Positions 1-7,425 of a DNA stretch of 41,448 bases are shown piece by piece (the stretch's first letter is position 1; each line of letters starts with the position of its first letter). Source of the DNA: Myxococcota bacterium (lineage in GTDB: Bacteria; Myxococcota_A; Polyangia; JAAYKL01); assembly GCA_028278265.1 (NCBI GenBank), contig JANQET010000016.1, forward strand, positions 1-41,448, given 5' to 3'. Below the pieces are notes generated by a model. It was given only the letters and a program-made list of their open reading frames with translations, did not search any database and was not told the origin of the DNA. The translations under genes were made by a program, and so were the position numbers.

Positions 1-480
1 CAACGACCGCCGGCCGTACAACCCCAATCCGGAGTCAAACGTCCCCACCGCGTAGAGCCGGTCCCGATAGCTCCCCTGGCGCAATACCGAAGGAAGAAGT
101 TGATCCAATAAATCATCGGACAGCAAACCTCGCAGAGGGACCAGCTTGCCCTGCCAGGCGTAGTTGGACACATAGGGCCCATCGAATTCCACCACATCGG
201 GCAGATCATCGGCCAACGCCGCCGCTTGAACCTGGGCATTGTAACCCTGCTCGGGAAGCACCTCCAACCGCACCCGAATCCGCCGCTGGGACCGATTGAA
301 CCGAGCCACCTGATCAATGATCGTCTCCCGCTCTGCCTCCTGGCCGGAGTGGACCCAGACCTCGATGGTCAAAGGAGAAGCGGGATCGTTTTCTGCACCG
401 CCGCAGGACGAGGCAAACCAAACCAGTAAGAGCGATATGCCCCACAAAAAGGAGTGATTTTTCGTTCGTTGTCGGTCCAT
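1..480 (-). CDS. ABC transporter solute-binding lipoprotein (family 1), N-terminal part
   Basis: The 160 N-terminal residues are present and the gene runs off the left edge of the window. The protein starts at an ATG whose complement ends at 480. It has a basic N-terminus, a hydrophobic stretch (FLWGISLLLVWFASSC) and a lipoprotein-type Cys26, so it is probably an outer-leaflet or periplasmic lipoprotein. The next segment, with TIEVWVHSG, then QEAERETI and a VARFN-type helix, is characteristic of family 1 (MalE-like) extracellular solute-binding proteins, which deliver sugars to an ABC importer. The DDLPDVVEFDGPYV stretch matches the ligand-contacting strand of this family. The permease genes would lie outside the window to the left. 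The lipobox is loose (ASS before Cys), so lipidation is inferred. The substrate cannot be told. Confidence 0.85.
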   Translation of the reverse strand, partial: MDRQRTKNHSFLWGISLLLVWFASSCGGAENDPASPLTIEVWVHSGQEAERETIIDQVARFNRSQRRIRVRLEVLPEQGYNAQVQAAALADDLPDVVEFDGPYVSNYAWQGKLVPLRGLLSDDLLDQLLPSVLRQGSYRDRLYAVGTFDSGLGLYGRRSL

Positions 481-630
481 AACATATCCTGTCGTTACGC
501 TACACCGAGCCATCACGGCTGGCAACAAAGTTGATGGCCGACCGCCTGCTCGCGCTTCTGCTGGTATCGATATTTACATCCAAAGGCAGAAAGGATAGTC
601 TCCGATAAAATATAGAATGAGGGGGGCTAT

Positions 631-1428
631 GTGGACAAAGCCAGCAGCACCTACCGAGGCTTAAAAAGAAATCTCAAGAAACCGGGGTTCATTGCATACA
701 ATCTGGTGTTCTTGTTTCTCATTTCCTGGTTTGCGTATGCCCATGTCTATTGTAAGCGCGATGATTACGCGACGACAGATGACAGTTTCCAAAAGGAATT
801 TGAGTATTGCCAATCAAAGGACAACGCGCTGTTAATCAGATTGTGTAACTGTGAACAATCGGCGAAATGTGTTCGAGCGTCTCTTACGGAGAATGTTGCG
901 GACTGTCGACAGTCGTACGGTTCAGCCCCGGCAGCAGCGGATCTGGCAGAGATGTCGTTTGCCCGTGTCGACGAGGAACTAAAGGGCTACAACGACGCGC
1001 TGAAGGAATTGATTAAGACGGAGAACGAGATCGAAAATGACCGGATGACCTGGTTGCTCACCATTAACGGCGCTCTGCTGGCAATTATGGCACTTTTGGT
1101 CGACAAGATAGAGCGGTACAGATTTATCTCCTATGCCACAGGCGGATCAGCAATTCTTGCCAATATTTCTCTTGGATATAGCATCGTCTGTTCGGTCAGC
1201 GCTATTGAGCAGATGGAATTTCTTCGCAAGTGTCTGCAAGTCAAATTTGACGAGCACGTCCTCCCCCCTGTCATCGGCTTGGGTCAAGCCGGAATCAGCG
1301 CGGTCGAGCATTATTTATGCCCCTGGAACTGCTTGCCGGTGGGGCTCTGTCTCTGTTGGCTAGTTCTTGCAGACTACATCCTCTGCAAAAAAGAGGGTGA
1401 AAAGAGCAGTGAAGGAAGACACCTCTAG
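631..1428 (+). CDS. four-helix membrane protein of unknown function
   Basis: A 265-residue protein that I do not recognise. The start is GTG at 631, preceded at a good distance by a GAGGGGGG ribosome-binding site (about 617-625). An ATG at 629 is in a different frame. Hydrophobic segments at about residues 20-38, 140-157, 165-187 and 233-252 predict four transmembrane helices. The long loop between helices 1 and 2 is Cys-rich (C41, C60, C72, C74, C80, C92) and contains an amphipathic, possibly coiled stretch (about 105-138) leading into WLLTINGALL. Cysteines in this loop could form disulfides if it is periplasmic. Its base composition is more AT-rich than its neighbours, which may indicate transfer. 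It is divergent from the solute-binding gene and its 3' end is followed by a strong hairpin. Confidence 0.75.
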   Translation: MDKASSTYRGLKRNLKKPGFIAYNLVFLFLISWFAYAHVYCKRDDYATTDDSFQKEFEYCQSKDNALLIRLCNCEQSAKCVRASLTENVADCRQSYGSAPAAADLAEMSFARVDEELKGYNDALKELIKTENEIENDRMTWLLTINGALLAIMALLVDKIERYRFISYATGGSAILANISLGYSIVCSVSAIEQMEFLRKCLQVKFDEHVLPPVIGLGQAGISAVEHYLCPWNCLPVGLCLCWLVLADYILCKKEGEKSSEGRHL

Positions 1429-1447
1429 CCGGTTTCTGAGGAACCGG
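1429..1447 (+). terminator. hairpin after the membrane-protein gene, probable terminator
   Basis: Immediately after the TAG stop, positions 1429-1436 pair with 1440-1447 (CCGGTTTC with GGAACCGG, one wobble) around a three-base TGA loop. There is no proper T tract (TCTTCGT follows), so intrinsic termination is plausible but not certain. Confidence 0.5.
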
Positions 1448-1450
1448 TCT

Positions 1451-1490
1451 TCGTCGGTCGCTAAATATCGAGATGCGAATCGACCGACGA
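1451..1490. repeat. perfect 10-bp inverted repeat upstream of the selenoprotein candidate
   Basis: TCGTCGGTCG (1451-1460) and CGACCGACGA (1481-1490) are exact reverse complements separated by 20 bases. It lies about 70 bp before the ATG of the thioredoxin-like lipoprotein gene at 1561. It could be an operator, a second terminator arm or a leader hairpin. The sequence alone does not decide. Confidence 0.5.
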
Positions 1491-1560
1491 GGTGGCACGA
1501 TGGGAACGAAAATTTTATAACTACTACAATGGATTGATCCGCTACACAGGGAATGGTGTC

Positions 1561-2283
1561 ATGGCCAAGCGAATGGTATTTTTGGGTTTAGTGTTTTGTT
1601 TTTCGTGGGCCGCCATCGGTTGTACAGAGGAAGCTGCCGGCGACGACGATGCCGCGTCCGGTGACGCGGACAGCGACAGCGATGGGGATAGTGACGGCGA
1701 TAGCGACGGGGACGGCGACGGCGATAGCGATGCTGACGGGGATACGGATGAGCTGCCGTGCGGTGGGAATTACCCGCCGGGTCCCTACGATTGGTACCTG
1801 GACATGCCCGTTCCGGCGACCCAGTTTCCCGCTGTTTACGGACCGGATGGGGAGCTGGAAGTTTTGGACATGTGCGAGGTCTTCGAGAATCGGGATCAGG
1901 TGAAGTCACTGGTCTTTCGCTACGGCTCCCCCGGGTGAGGGGGCTGTGATGCGCAGTTTGCGTTTCTCGCCCAAGCCTACGAAGAAGTGCTCCAATACAA
2001 CTCGGAGATGGTGGGATTCTATTTTCACGACCTGGCCATCCCCGAGCGCTACACCCCGGCCGAAGCTAGCGCCAAGATGGACGAGATGGGATGGACCGGT
2101 GGCTGGCGCATGGAGGATGTGGACAACGTTATCTGGAATGGCGGCTGCCCTGACGATTGCGTCTTCAACCAACAATCGACCTTCATCACCCTGGAGGCGG
2201 CCACGATGAAGGTCGTCGGCTACGGCGGTCTTTACCTAGTGCCGGAAGTTCTCGAGGACATCAAAGCGATCGATCAAAACTAG
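1561..2283 (+). CDS. thioredoxin-fold lipoprotein, candidate selenoprotein (UGA126 read as Sec)
   Basis: One frame runs from ATG 1561 to TAG 2281-2283 (240 residues) and is crossed by a single in-frame TGA at 1936-1938. Residues 1-21 form a lipoprotein signal ending at WAAIGC21. An Asp/Ser/Gly-rich tether follows (about 28-63), then a globular domain. In it, a hydrophobic strand (KSLVFRYGSPG) leads into TGA126-Gly-Gly-Cys129 and then an amphipathic helix (DAQFAFLAQAYEEVL). This is the strand-CxxC-helix layout of thioredoxin, with the TGA exactly at the nucleophilic Cys. Reading the TGA as selenocysteine gives a UGGC redox motif. Downstream sequence keeps clear protein character (MVGFYFHDLAIPERYTP, then NGGCPDDC) without further lesions. 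A SECIS-like hairpin begins at the TGA. The alternative is a recent nonsense mutation of a Cys codon. The start is supported by AGGGA upstream, in-phase with the signal peptide. Substrate and family are unknown. An AhpD-like gene follows. Confidence 0.75.
1933..1972 (+). promoter_or_regulatory. candidate bacterial SECIS element
   Basis: The transcript can fold with GGGUGAG (1933-1939, containing the UGA) paired to CUCGCCC (1966-1972), seven pairs with one G-U. Inside it, GCGCA (1951-1955) pairs with UGCGU (1959-1963) around a three-base apical loop GUU. The loop begins with G and lies 17 bases after the UGA. As I recall published bacterial SECIS models, they ask for an apical loop of at least three bases with a G in its first two positions and about 16-37 bases from the UGA, which this satisfies. 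The internal loop is asymmetric. SelB binding is inferred, not shown. Confidence 0.6.
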
Positions 2284-2343
2284 CCAGCTGGTGGGCCGGT
2301 ACCTGCGACCTGCTGGGGTGGCGTTTCCTTCACAATCACGTGG

Positions 2344-2375
2344 CCGGTGCGCGGCAGTTTGGCATGCGCCACCGG
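2344..2375 (+). terminator. bulged hairpin after the selenoprotein candidate
   Basis: CCGGTGCGC (2344-2352) pairs with GCGC-C-ACCGG (2366-2375), nine pairs with one bulged C and a 13-base loop. It sits about 60 bases after the stop codon. There is no T tract, so a role in termination or mRNA stability is only inferred. Confidence 0.35.
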
Positions 2376-2470
2376 TGAGACCGCTGATCGACAAAAAGTT
2401 TCGGGACGGTGCCGGGTCAATGGGTTAGATAACGGTAGAGCTTGTGATGATTGAACGGAGGAATGTAGCG

Positions 2471-3070
2471 ATGCCGTTGGTTGACCCGTTGGAGTTGAAG
2501 CAGGACTCGGCGCTGGCCGAGGTGGTGAAGTTTTATGACGAGACGCTCGGGTTTTGTCCCCGCAGCGTGTTGACGATGCAGCGGATTCCGGGCCTGGCCG
2601 AGGCCTTTGTCGCGCTCAATCGCGCCGCCACAGCCGCGCCTCCGGGCAGCCGCGTGACCAGTGATCTGATGCGCCTAATCGGAGCAGTGTGCAGCACGGC
2701 GCGGGAGTGCCGCTACTGCCAGGCGCACTTTGTCCGGGCCGGCGAACGCTACAATGCGCAAGAGGACAAGTTGGCCAACATCTGCCGCTTTCGCGTGCAC
2801 GACGCGTTTACCGAAGCCGAACGCGCGGCGCTGGAGCTGGCCGAGATCTCCGCCCAGGTGCCCAACCCGGGGGCGGATGATGACTTGACCCGTCGCCTGC
2901 GCCAGCATTGGACCGACGACGAAATCACCCAACTCACCGCTGTCGCGTCTTTGGTCGCCTTTCTCAACTGCTGGAATGCGACCATGTCCACCGAGCTGGA
3001 GGAACCGGCGATTCATTCAGGGGAGAAGTGGCTCGGCAAAGAGGGTTGGGAGATCGGTCAGCACGGTTGA
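2471..3070 (+). CDS. carboxymuconolactone decarboxylase / AhpD-like peroxidase-related protein
   Basis: A 199-residue all-helical protein of the CMD/AhpD superfamily. The key motif is EC80RYC83QAH86F, the CxxC-plus-His signature of AhpD-like thiol peroxidase partners. A second helical segment (ERAALELAEISAQVPN, then LRQHWTDDEITQLTAVASLVAFLNCWN) is typical of the uncharacterised peroxidase-related branch of this family. The ATG at 2471 is preferred over the upstream in-frame ATG at 2444 because GGAGG (2457-2461) lies at the right distance before it. The protein probably acts in the cytoplasm in peroxide or disulfide chemistry, although many relatives have no known substrate. It follows the candidate selenoprotein by 187 bp, so the two could be co-transcribed, but the hairpin between them may separate them. 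Confidence 0.85.
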   Translation: MPLVDPLELKQDSALAEVVKFYDETLGFCPRSVLTMQRIPGLAEAFVALNRAATAAPPGSRVTSDLMRLIGAVCSTARECRYCQAHFVRAGERYNAQEDKLANICRFRVHDAFTEAERAALELAEISAQVPNPGADDDLTRRLRQHWTDDEITQLTAVASLVAFLNCWNATMSTELEEPAIHSGEKWLGKEGWEIGQHG

Positions 3071-3086
3071 GGTACCGGAGGGGGGC

Positions 3087-4982
3087 TCAGTCTCGATCGG
3101 TACTCCCGGTCCGATCGAGGACCGTGCGGACCGCGGTGAGTAGCGCTTCGACCGAGAACGGTTTTTGTAAAAAGGCCACATCTTCCTCGAGCACCCCCTT
3201 GGGAGCGATGACGTCATCGGTGTAGCCGGACATGAACAGCACGGCCAGCCGTTCATGGCGTTGCAGTAGGGTATCGTAGAGCTCCCGTCCGTCCATGTTG
3301 GGCATCACCACGTCGGTGAGCAGCAGATCGACTCGCTTGTCCAGCCGGTTCATCATCTCCAGTCCCTCTTCGCCGTCCTGAGCCGTGTGCACCTCGTAGC
3401 CGGCGTTGCTCAGCGCCTCACTGGCCATCTCCCGCACCACCTGCTCGTCCTCGACGACCAGCACGATTTCCCGTCCGGAGTTTGCCGTTTGGGGCTGAAT
3501 CACATCGTCGAGCGGCTCCGGCGGTTGCGCCACCATTGGTAGGTAGACCTCGAATGTTGACCCTTTTTTCAATTCGCTGACCACGTCGATATGGCCCCCG
3601 TGTTGCTTGACAATGCCATAGACGGTCGACAGACCGAGCCCGGTTCCGGCCCACTTGTCCTTGGTCGTGAAGAACGGCTCGAACACCTGGCGCGCTGTCT
3701 CCGAATCCATGCCGTCGCCCGTGTCACTCACCGCCAGCATCACATAGGGACCGGCTTGGATCTCGGAGTGACGCAGGGCGCGATCGGTTTTTAGCACCAC
3801 CTTTGACGTACGAATTCCAATCGCTCCTCCTCGGGGTAGAGCATCGCGGGCATTGAGCACCAAGTTAATCAGGATCTGCTGGAGTTGCGTCTCGTCCGCC
3901 CGTACGCTTTCCAAGTCGTCGCCAAGGGTCACCGAGATCTGAATGTCCTCCCGAATCAGCGGCCGGATCATCGTCTCCGAGCGCCGGATCACCGCGTTGA
4001 GATCGAGCACCTTCATCCGCAGCACCTGCTTGCGACCAAAGGCGAGCAGCTGTCCGGTGAGCTCCTGGGCGTGCTCGGCCACATCCCGGATCCGCTCGAA
4101 GTACCGATGCAATTGCTCTGGGCTGCATTCCCGCCGGGCGGCGATATCGGCGTAACCGATGATCGGGGTCAGCATGTTGTTCAGGTCGTGGGCGATTCCC
4201 CCGGCCAGTCGTCCCACGGCCTCCATTTTCTGAGCTTGGCGCAGGCGCTCTTCGAGCCGGGATCGCTCTTGACGAACGATCGACGCCTCTACCACCTCAT
4301 TGGAGAGAGACAGGGAGAACATCAGCACGATGCCCATGTAGGCGTACTCGGTGACGTAGATGAACTGATAGATCCCCATAGTGATGAAGACATCATTGAA
4401 AAAGCCGGCGCTGAACAGGCCCATGCCGATGATCAGCGCCCGTGCGCGCCGTCTCTGGCCGGAGCGGGAGTAGCGAATCGCGGCGATGAACAGATAGGCA
4501 AATATGACGATGCCCGCCAGGGTATTCGCCCCGACCAGCGGACCGGACGAGCCTTCGTAGTAGGTGATTGAGCCCAGCCAAGGGAGACCGAACCGTTTGA
4601 TACTGGGTTCCTCGGCGATCCACGACCAGTGGGACGGACCTAAGGCCTCCGCCGCTGCCAGAATGGTCAACAACACGGTCAACACCCACAACCATCGCTT
4701 GGAGACCATGCCGGTGTAGTCCGCGACAAAGTGCAACCAGAATATCCCTATTGTCGCCAGTGTTACCAGCTGCCATTGCTGCCAGAACACCCCCTGTTCC
4801 ACCGAGGTGGCATTGTACAACCCCGCGCAGAACACGTCGTACAGACAGACGCCGAAGCAGGTCAGGGCGAATGACAGATCGGCCCGTTCCGAGTGCCGGC
4901 GCAGGTGAATCATCAGCGAGTAGACCCCCATGAAGAAGGTGATACTCGCCATCACCACCACCGGGATCGACAAGGCGCTCAT
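3087..4982 (-). CDS. membrane hybrid sensor histidine kinase with C-terminal receiver
   Basis: A 631-residue protein if started at the ATG at 4982 (MSALSIPVVV). Residues 1-225 hold about seven hydrophobic helices, a membrane sensor module. A coiled linker (about 228-255, ERSRLEERLRQAQKMEAVGRL) follows. The H box is GGIAH265DLNNMLTPI, the N box LINLVLN377ARDAL, the G1 box SD420TGDGM and the G2 box GTGLGLS (446-452). A CheY-like receiver spans about 504-625 with acidic pocket E511/D512, phospho-acceptor D557 (LLTDVVMPNMDG) and K607 (LQKPF). All catalytic residues are present, so autophosphorylation and intramolecular phosphotransfer are expected. No separate output regulator is adjacent, so it may act on a distant histidine phosphotransferase. 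The frame is open upstream to 5120, but that part looks non-coding (low-complexity Arg/Cys). The start has only a weak ribosome-binding site. Confidence 0.9.
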   Translation of the reverse strand: MSALSIPVVVMASITFFMGVYSLMIHLRRHSERADLSFALTCFGVCLYDVFCAGLYNATSVEQGVFWQQWQLVTLATIGIFWLHFVADYTGMVSKRWLWVLTVLLTILAAAEALGPSHWSWIAEEPSIKRFGLPWLGSITYYEGSSGPLVGANTLAGIVIFAYLFIAAIRYSRSGQRRRARALIIGMGLFSAGFFNDVFITMGIYQFIYVTEYAYMGIVLMFSLSLSNEVVEASIVRQERSRLEERLRQAQKMEAVGRLAGGIAHDLNNMLTPIIGYADIAARRECSPEQLHRYFERIRDVAEHAQELTGQLLAFGRKQVLRMKVLDLNAVIRRSETMIRPLIREDIQISVTLGDDLESVRADETQLQQILINLVLNARDALPRGGAIGIRTSKVVLKTDRALRHSEIQAGPYVMLAVSDTGDGMDSETARQVFEPFFTTKDKWAGTGLGLSTVYGIVKQHGGHIDVVSELKKGSTFEVYLPMVAQPPEPLDDVIQPQTANSGREIVLVVEDEQVVREMASEALSNAGYEVHTAQDGEEGLEMMNRLDKRVDLLLTDVVMPNMDGRELYDTLLQRHERLAVLFMSGYTDDVIAPKGVLEEDVAFLQKPFSVEALLTAVRTVLDRTGSTDRD

Positions 4983-5231
4983 TTGACGGGTGCTTTCACG
5001 GGCAAACCTCCGACGGGCAAAAAATCCTCGCCCCACCCATAAGTGTTCGCGCTCCGATTTCGGACGCAACCGCCCCGCGCAAGGGCAGCAATATTGGGCA
5101 CCTTTCCCCTCATAGCACAATGACGAAACAAGGGCATGCCAGTATTTGCTCCTGGTCTCGCCGAACTCGTTAATTTCGTGTAAAACCCATTGAATGGCCC
5201 AATTGTTCGACGACCGGAAAGGGAGGTCACA

Positions 5232-7394
5232 ATGAGCAGACGTTGGGGATGGCTGATTGCGCTGGGGATTGGCCTTTGCAACTGCGGGGGATCCGTCACC
5301 CCAGGAGATGATTCGGATCAGGGACCTGATGCGGGATCGGACACCGACTCCAGTGCTGCGGGTGATGCGGACACGGATACGGATTTGGATACTGACACAG
5401 ATACGGGCTGGGACTCGGATTCGGGTGGGGATTCTGACGCCGATACGGATACGGATGCCGATACTGATACTGATTCAGACACGGATATGGACACGGACAT
5501 GGACACGGACATGGACACGGATATGGACACGGATATGGACACGGACATGGACACGGATATGGACACGGACACGGATACGGATACAGACACAGACAGCGAC
5601 ACCGACACGGATACAGACACAGACAGCGACACGGACACGGATACAGACACAGACAGCGACACCGACACGGATACAGACACAGACAGCGACACCGACACGG
5701 ATACAGACACAGACAGCGACACCGACACGGATACGGATATGGACACGGATATGGACACGGACACGGATGGGGACTCCGATACCGATACGGATACGGACAG
5801 CGACACCGATACAGACACAGACACGGATTCGGATGCGGATTCCGATGCCGATACAGACTCGGATACTGACACGGATACGGCGACCGATGGTGATACCGAT
5901 ACGGAGACGGATCCGGATACCGGCACTGAGACGGAGACTGATTCAATGATGCTGCCCGAGTCCTGCCCCATTTACGTATCCCCGGAGGGCGATGATTTCA
6001 GCTCCGGGGATAGCTGGGACGAGGCGAAAAAGACCGTCAATGCGGGGATCGACGCGGCACAAATCGTCATCGACGGTGACAACGGATTCACCAATTGCGA
6101 CGTTTGGGTGCAAACCGGGATCTATCGTCCCGGCAAGGACCGAACCGCCACCTTTGCCCTCGCCCCCAACATCCACCTGTACGGAGGATTCGCCGGCGGA
6201 GAGACTTTGCTCGACGAGCGAAACATCACCGCGAATCCAACTGTTTTAAGCGGGGACCTGAAACAGAACGACGGGCCCGATTTTACCAACCGAGAGGACA
6301 ATGCCTACCACGTGGTAACCGGCGCGGATGATGCCACCATCGACGGGTTCACCGTCTCCAGCGGCAATGCCGACGAGATTGGCGATGCCAGCGGTGGTGG
6401 GATGATCAACGCCAATGTATCGCCCCTAGTCGCCAACATTACATTCGAGGACAACTACGCGTACTACGGCGGGGGCATGTTCAACACCGATAGCGCACCA
6501 ACCCTGACCGCCTGTCTCTTTATCGCCAATGGGGCCCGTGAAGGGGGTGGGTTGTACAACCAGAGCGCAACCATCGAAGCGACCGAGACCATCATTCGCG
6601 GCAATTTGGTCGAGATGGACGGCGCTGGGATGAAGAACATCCGGACGGAGCTGGTACTGGTGGACTGCTCGGTGGAAGACAATGAGGCCGGGTGGGACGG
6701 CGGCGGGATGTTCAACCGCTACACCACGGGATCGATCGCCAATTGTACCTTCAGCGGCAACACCTCCGGTGCGAGGGGGGGTGGCATCTGCAACATGGAC
6801 TACAACCTCGAGCCGAGGGGCGGGGCGTCGGGACCAGTCAGTTGGCCTACCGGTGGACTCCTCGAACGCGCCGACGACATGGCGATCACCAACTGCATTT
6901 TTGCCGACAACGAAGCCGCTGTCGGCGGCGGCATCGACAACCAGCAACTCTCGCCGACCATTGCCAACAGCGTCTTCGTCGGAAACGGGGCAACGACGAA
7001 TGGGGGCGGCATCACCAATGCGTTCGGCGCATCTCCGGAAGTGGTCAACACCATCATCTGGGGCAACGCCTCGGACGACGGGTCACAGATCAAGAATGAG
7101 AGCGCCTGGTCTGAACCGATCATCAGCTACAGCGTCATCTCCGGCGGGTGCTCTGCCATCGAGTACGCCGATTGCAGGGAGGGCAATCTGGCGCAGGATC
7201 CGGAGCTCACCGAAACGTATCGGTTGACCGCCGACTCCCCCTGCATCGACCGGGGCAATGACACCGCCGCACCTACCTTGGATAAAGACGGCCAACCCCG
7301 CCAGGACGATCCCGACAAAGACAACTGCGACGACCCGGACTCCGGCGATCCGGAGTGCGACTGGATCTCCGACATCGGGGCCTATGAATATTGA
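5232..7394 (+). CDS. surface lipoprotein with Asp-rich repeat tether and right-handed beta-helix
   Basis: A 720-residue protein starting at ATG 5232, after GGGAGG (5221-5226). A short signal (WLIALGIGLCNC18) suggests lipidation, although Asn before the Cys is unusual. Residues about 45-240 are almost purely Asp alternating with Thr, Ser, Met or Gly. They are encoded by nested repeats and probably form an extended, acidic, possibly Ca-binding stalk. From about 245 (CPIYVSPEGDDFSSGDSWDEA) to the end is a right-handed parallel beta-helix of the polymorphic-outer-membrane/choice-of-anchor-Q type. It has repeated GGGMFN, GGGLYN, GGGICN and GGGITN turns and the typical ending DIGAYEY. Such proteins are displayed on the cell surface and are often adhesins or carbohydrate-active, but there is no recognisable catalytic motif. 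It is divergent from the histidine kinase, which could regulate it. Confidence 0.85.
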   Translation: MSRRWGWLIALGIGLCNCGGSVTPGDDSDQGPDAGSDTDSSAAGDADTDTDLDTDTDTGWDSDSGGDSDADTDTDADTDTDSDTDMDTDMDTDMDTDMDTDMDTDMDTDMDTDTDTDTDTDSDTDTDTDTDSDTDTDTDTDSDTDTDTDTDSDTDTDTDTDSDTDTDTDMDTDMDTDTDGDSDTDTDTDSDTDTDTDTDSDADSDADTDSDTDTDTATDGDTDTETDPDTGTETETDSMMLPESCPIYVSPEGDDFSSGDSWDEAKKTVNAGIDAAQIVIDGDNGFTNCDVWVQTGIYRPGKDRTATFALAPNIHLYGGFAGGETLLDERNITANPTVLSGDLKQNDGPDFTNREDNAYHVVTGADDATIDGFTVSSGNADEIGDASGGGMINANVSPLVANITFEDNYAYYGGGMFNTDSAPTLTACLFIANGAREGGGLYNQSATIEATETIIRGNLVEMDGAGMKNIRTELVLVDCSVEDNEAGWDGGGMFNRYTTGSIANCTFSGNTSGARGGGICNMDYNLEPRGGASGPVSWPTGGLLERADDMAITNCIFADNEAAVGGGIDNQQLSPTIANSVFVGNGATTNGGGITNAFGASPEVVNTIIWGNASDDGSQIKNESAWSEPIISYSVISGGCSAIEYADCREGNLAQDPELTETYRLTADSPCIDRGNDTAAPTLDKDGQPRQDDPDKDNCDDPDSGDPECDWISDIGAYEY
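5380..5940 (+). repeat. minisatellite encoding the Asp-rich stalk
   Basis: Imperfect GACACGGATACG-type hexamer repeats run through this stretch. Two higher-order arrays are nested in it. Seven tandem 12-bp units (ATG-GAC-ACG-GAY) occupy 5487-5570. Five nearly identical 30-bp units (ATACAGACAC, then AGACAGCGAC, then ACCGACACGG, with one base change in copy 2) occupy 5581-5730. All units are multiples of three, so gain or loss of copies would change stalk length without breaking the frame. Confidence 0.9.
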
Positions 7395-7425
7395 GTATGT
7401 TGTTCGCTTTTGAAAAGGAGAGATG

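Noticed and set aside
1936..1938. Recoded genetic code with TGA as Trp
   Set aside because: Many intact genes here end in TGA (for example at 3070, 7394, 17205 and 28623), so TGA is a normal stop.
5296..5971. Long minus-strand frames of Ser-Val or Cys-Pro-Tyr repeats
   Set aside because: They are antisense readings of the Asp-rich minisatellite.
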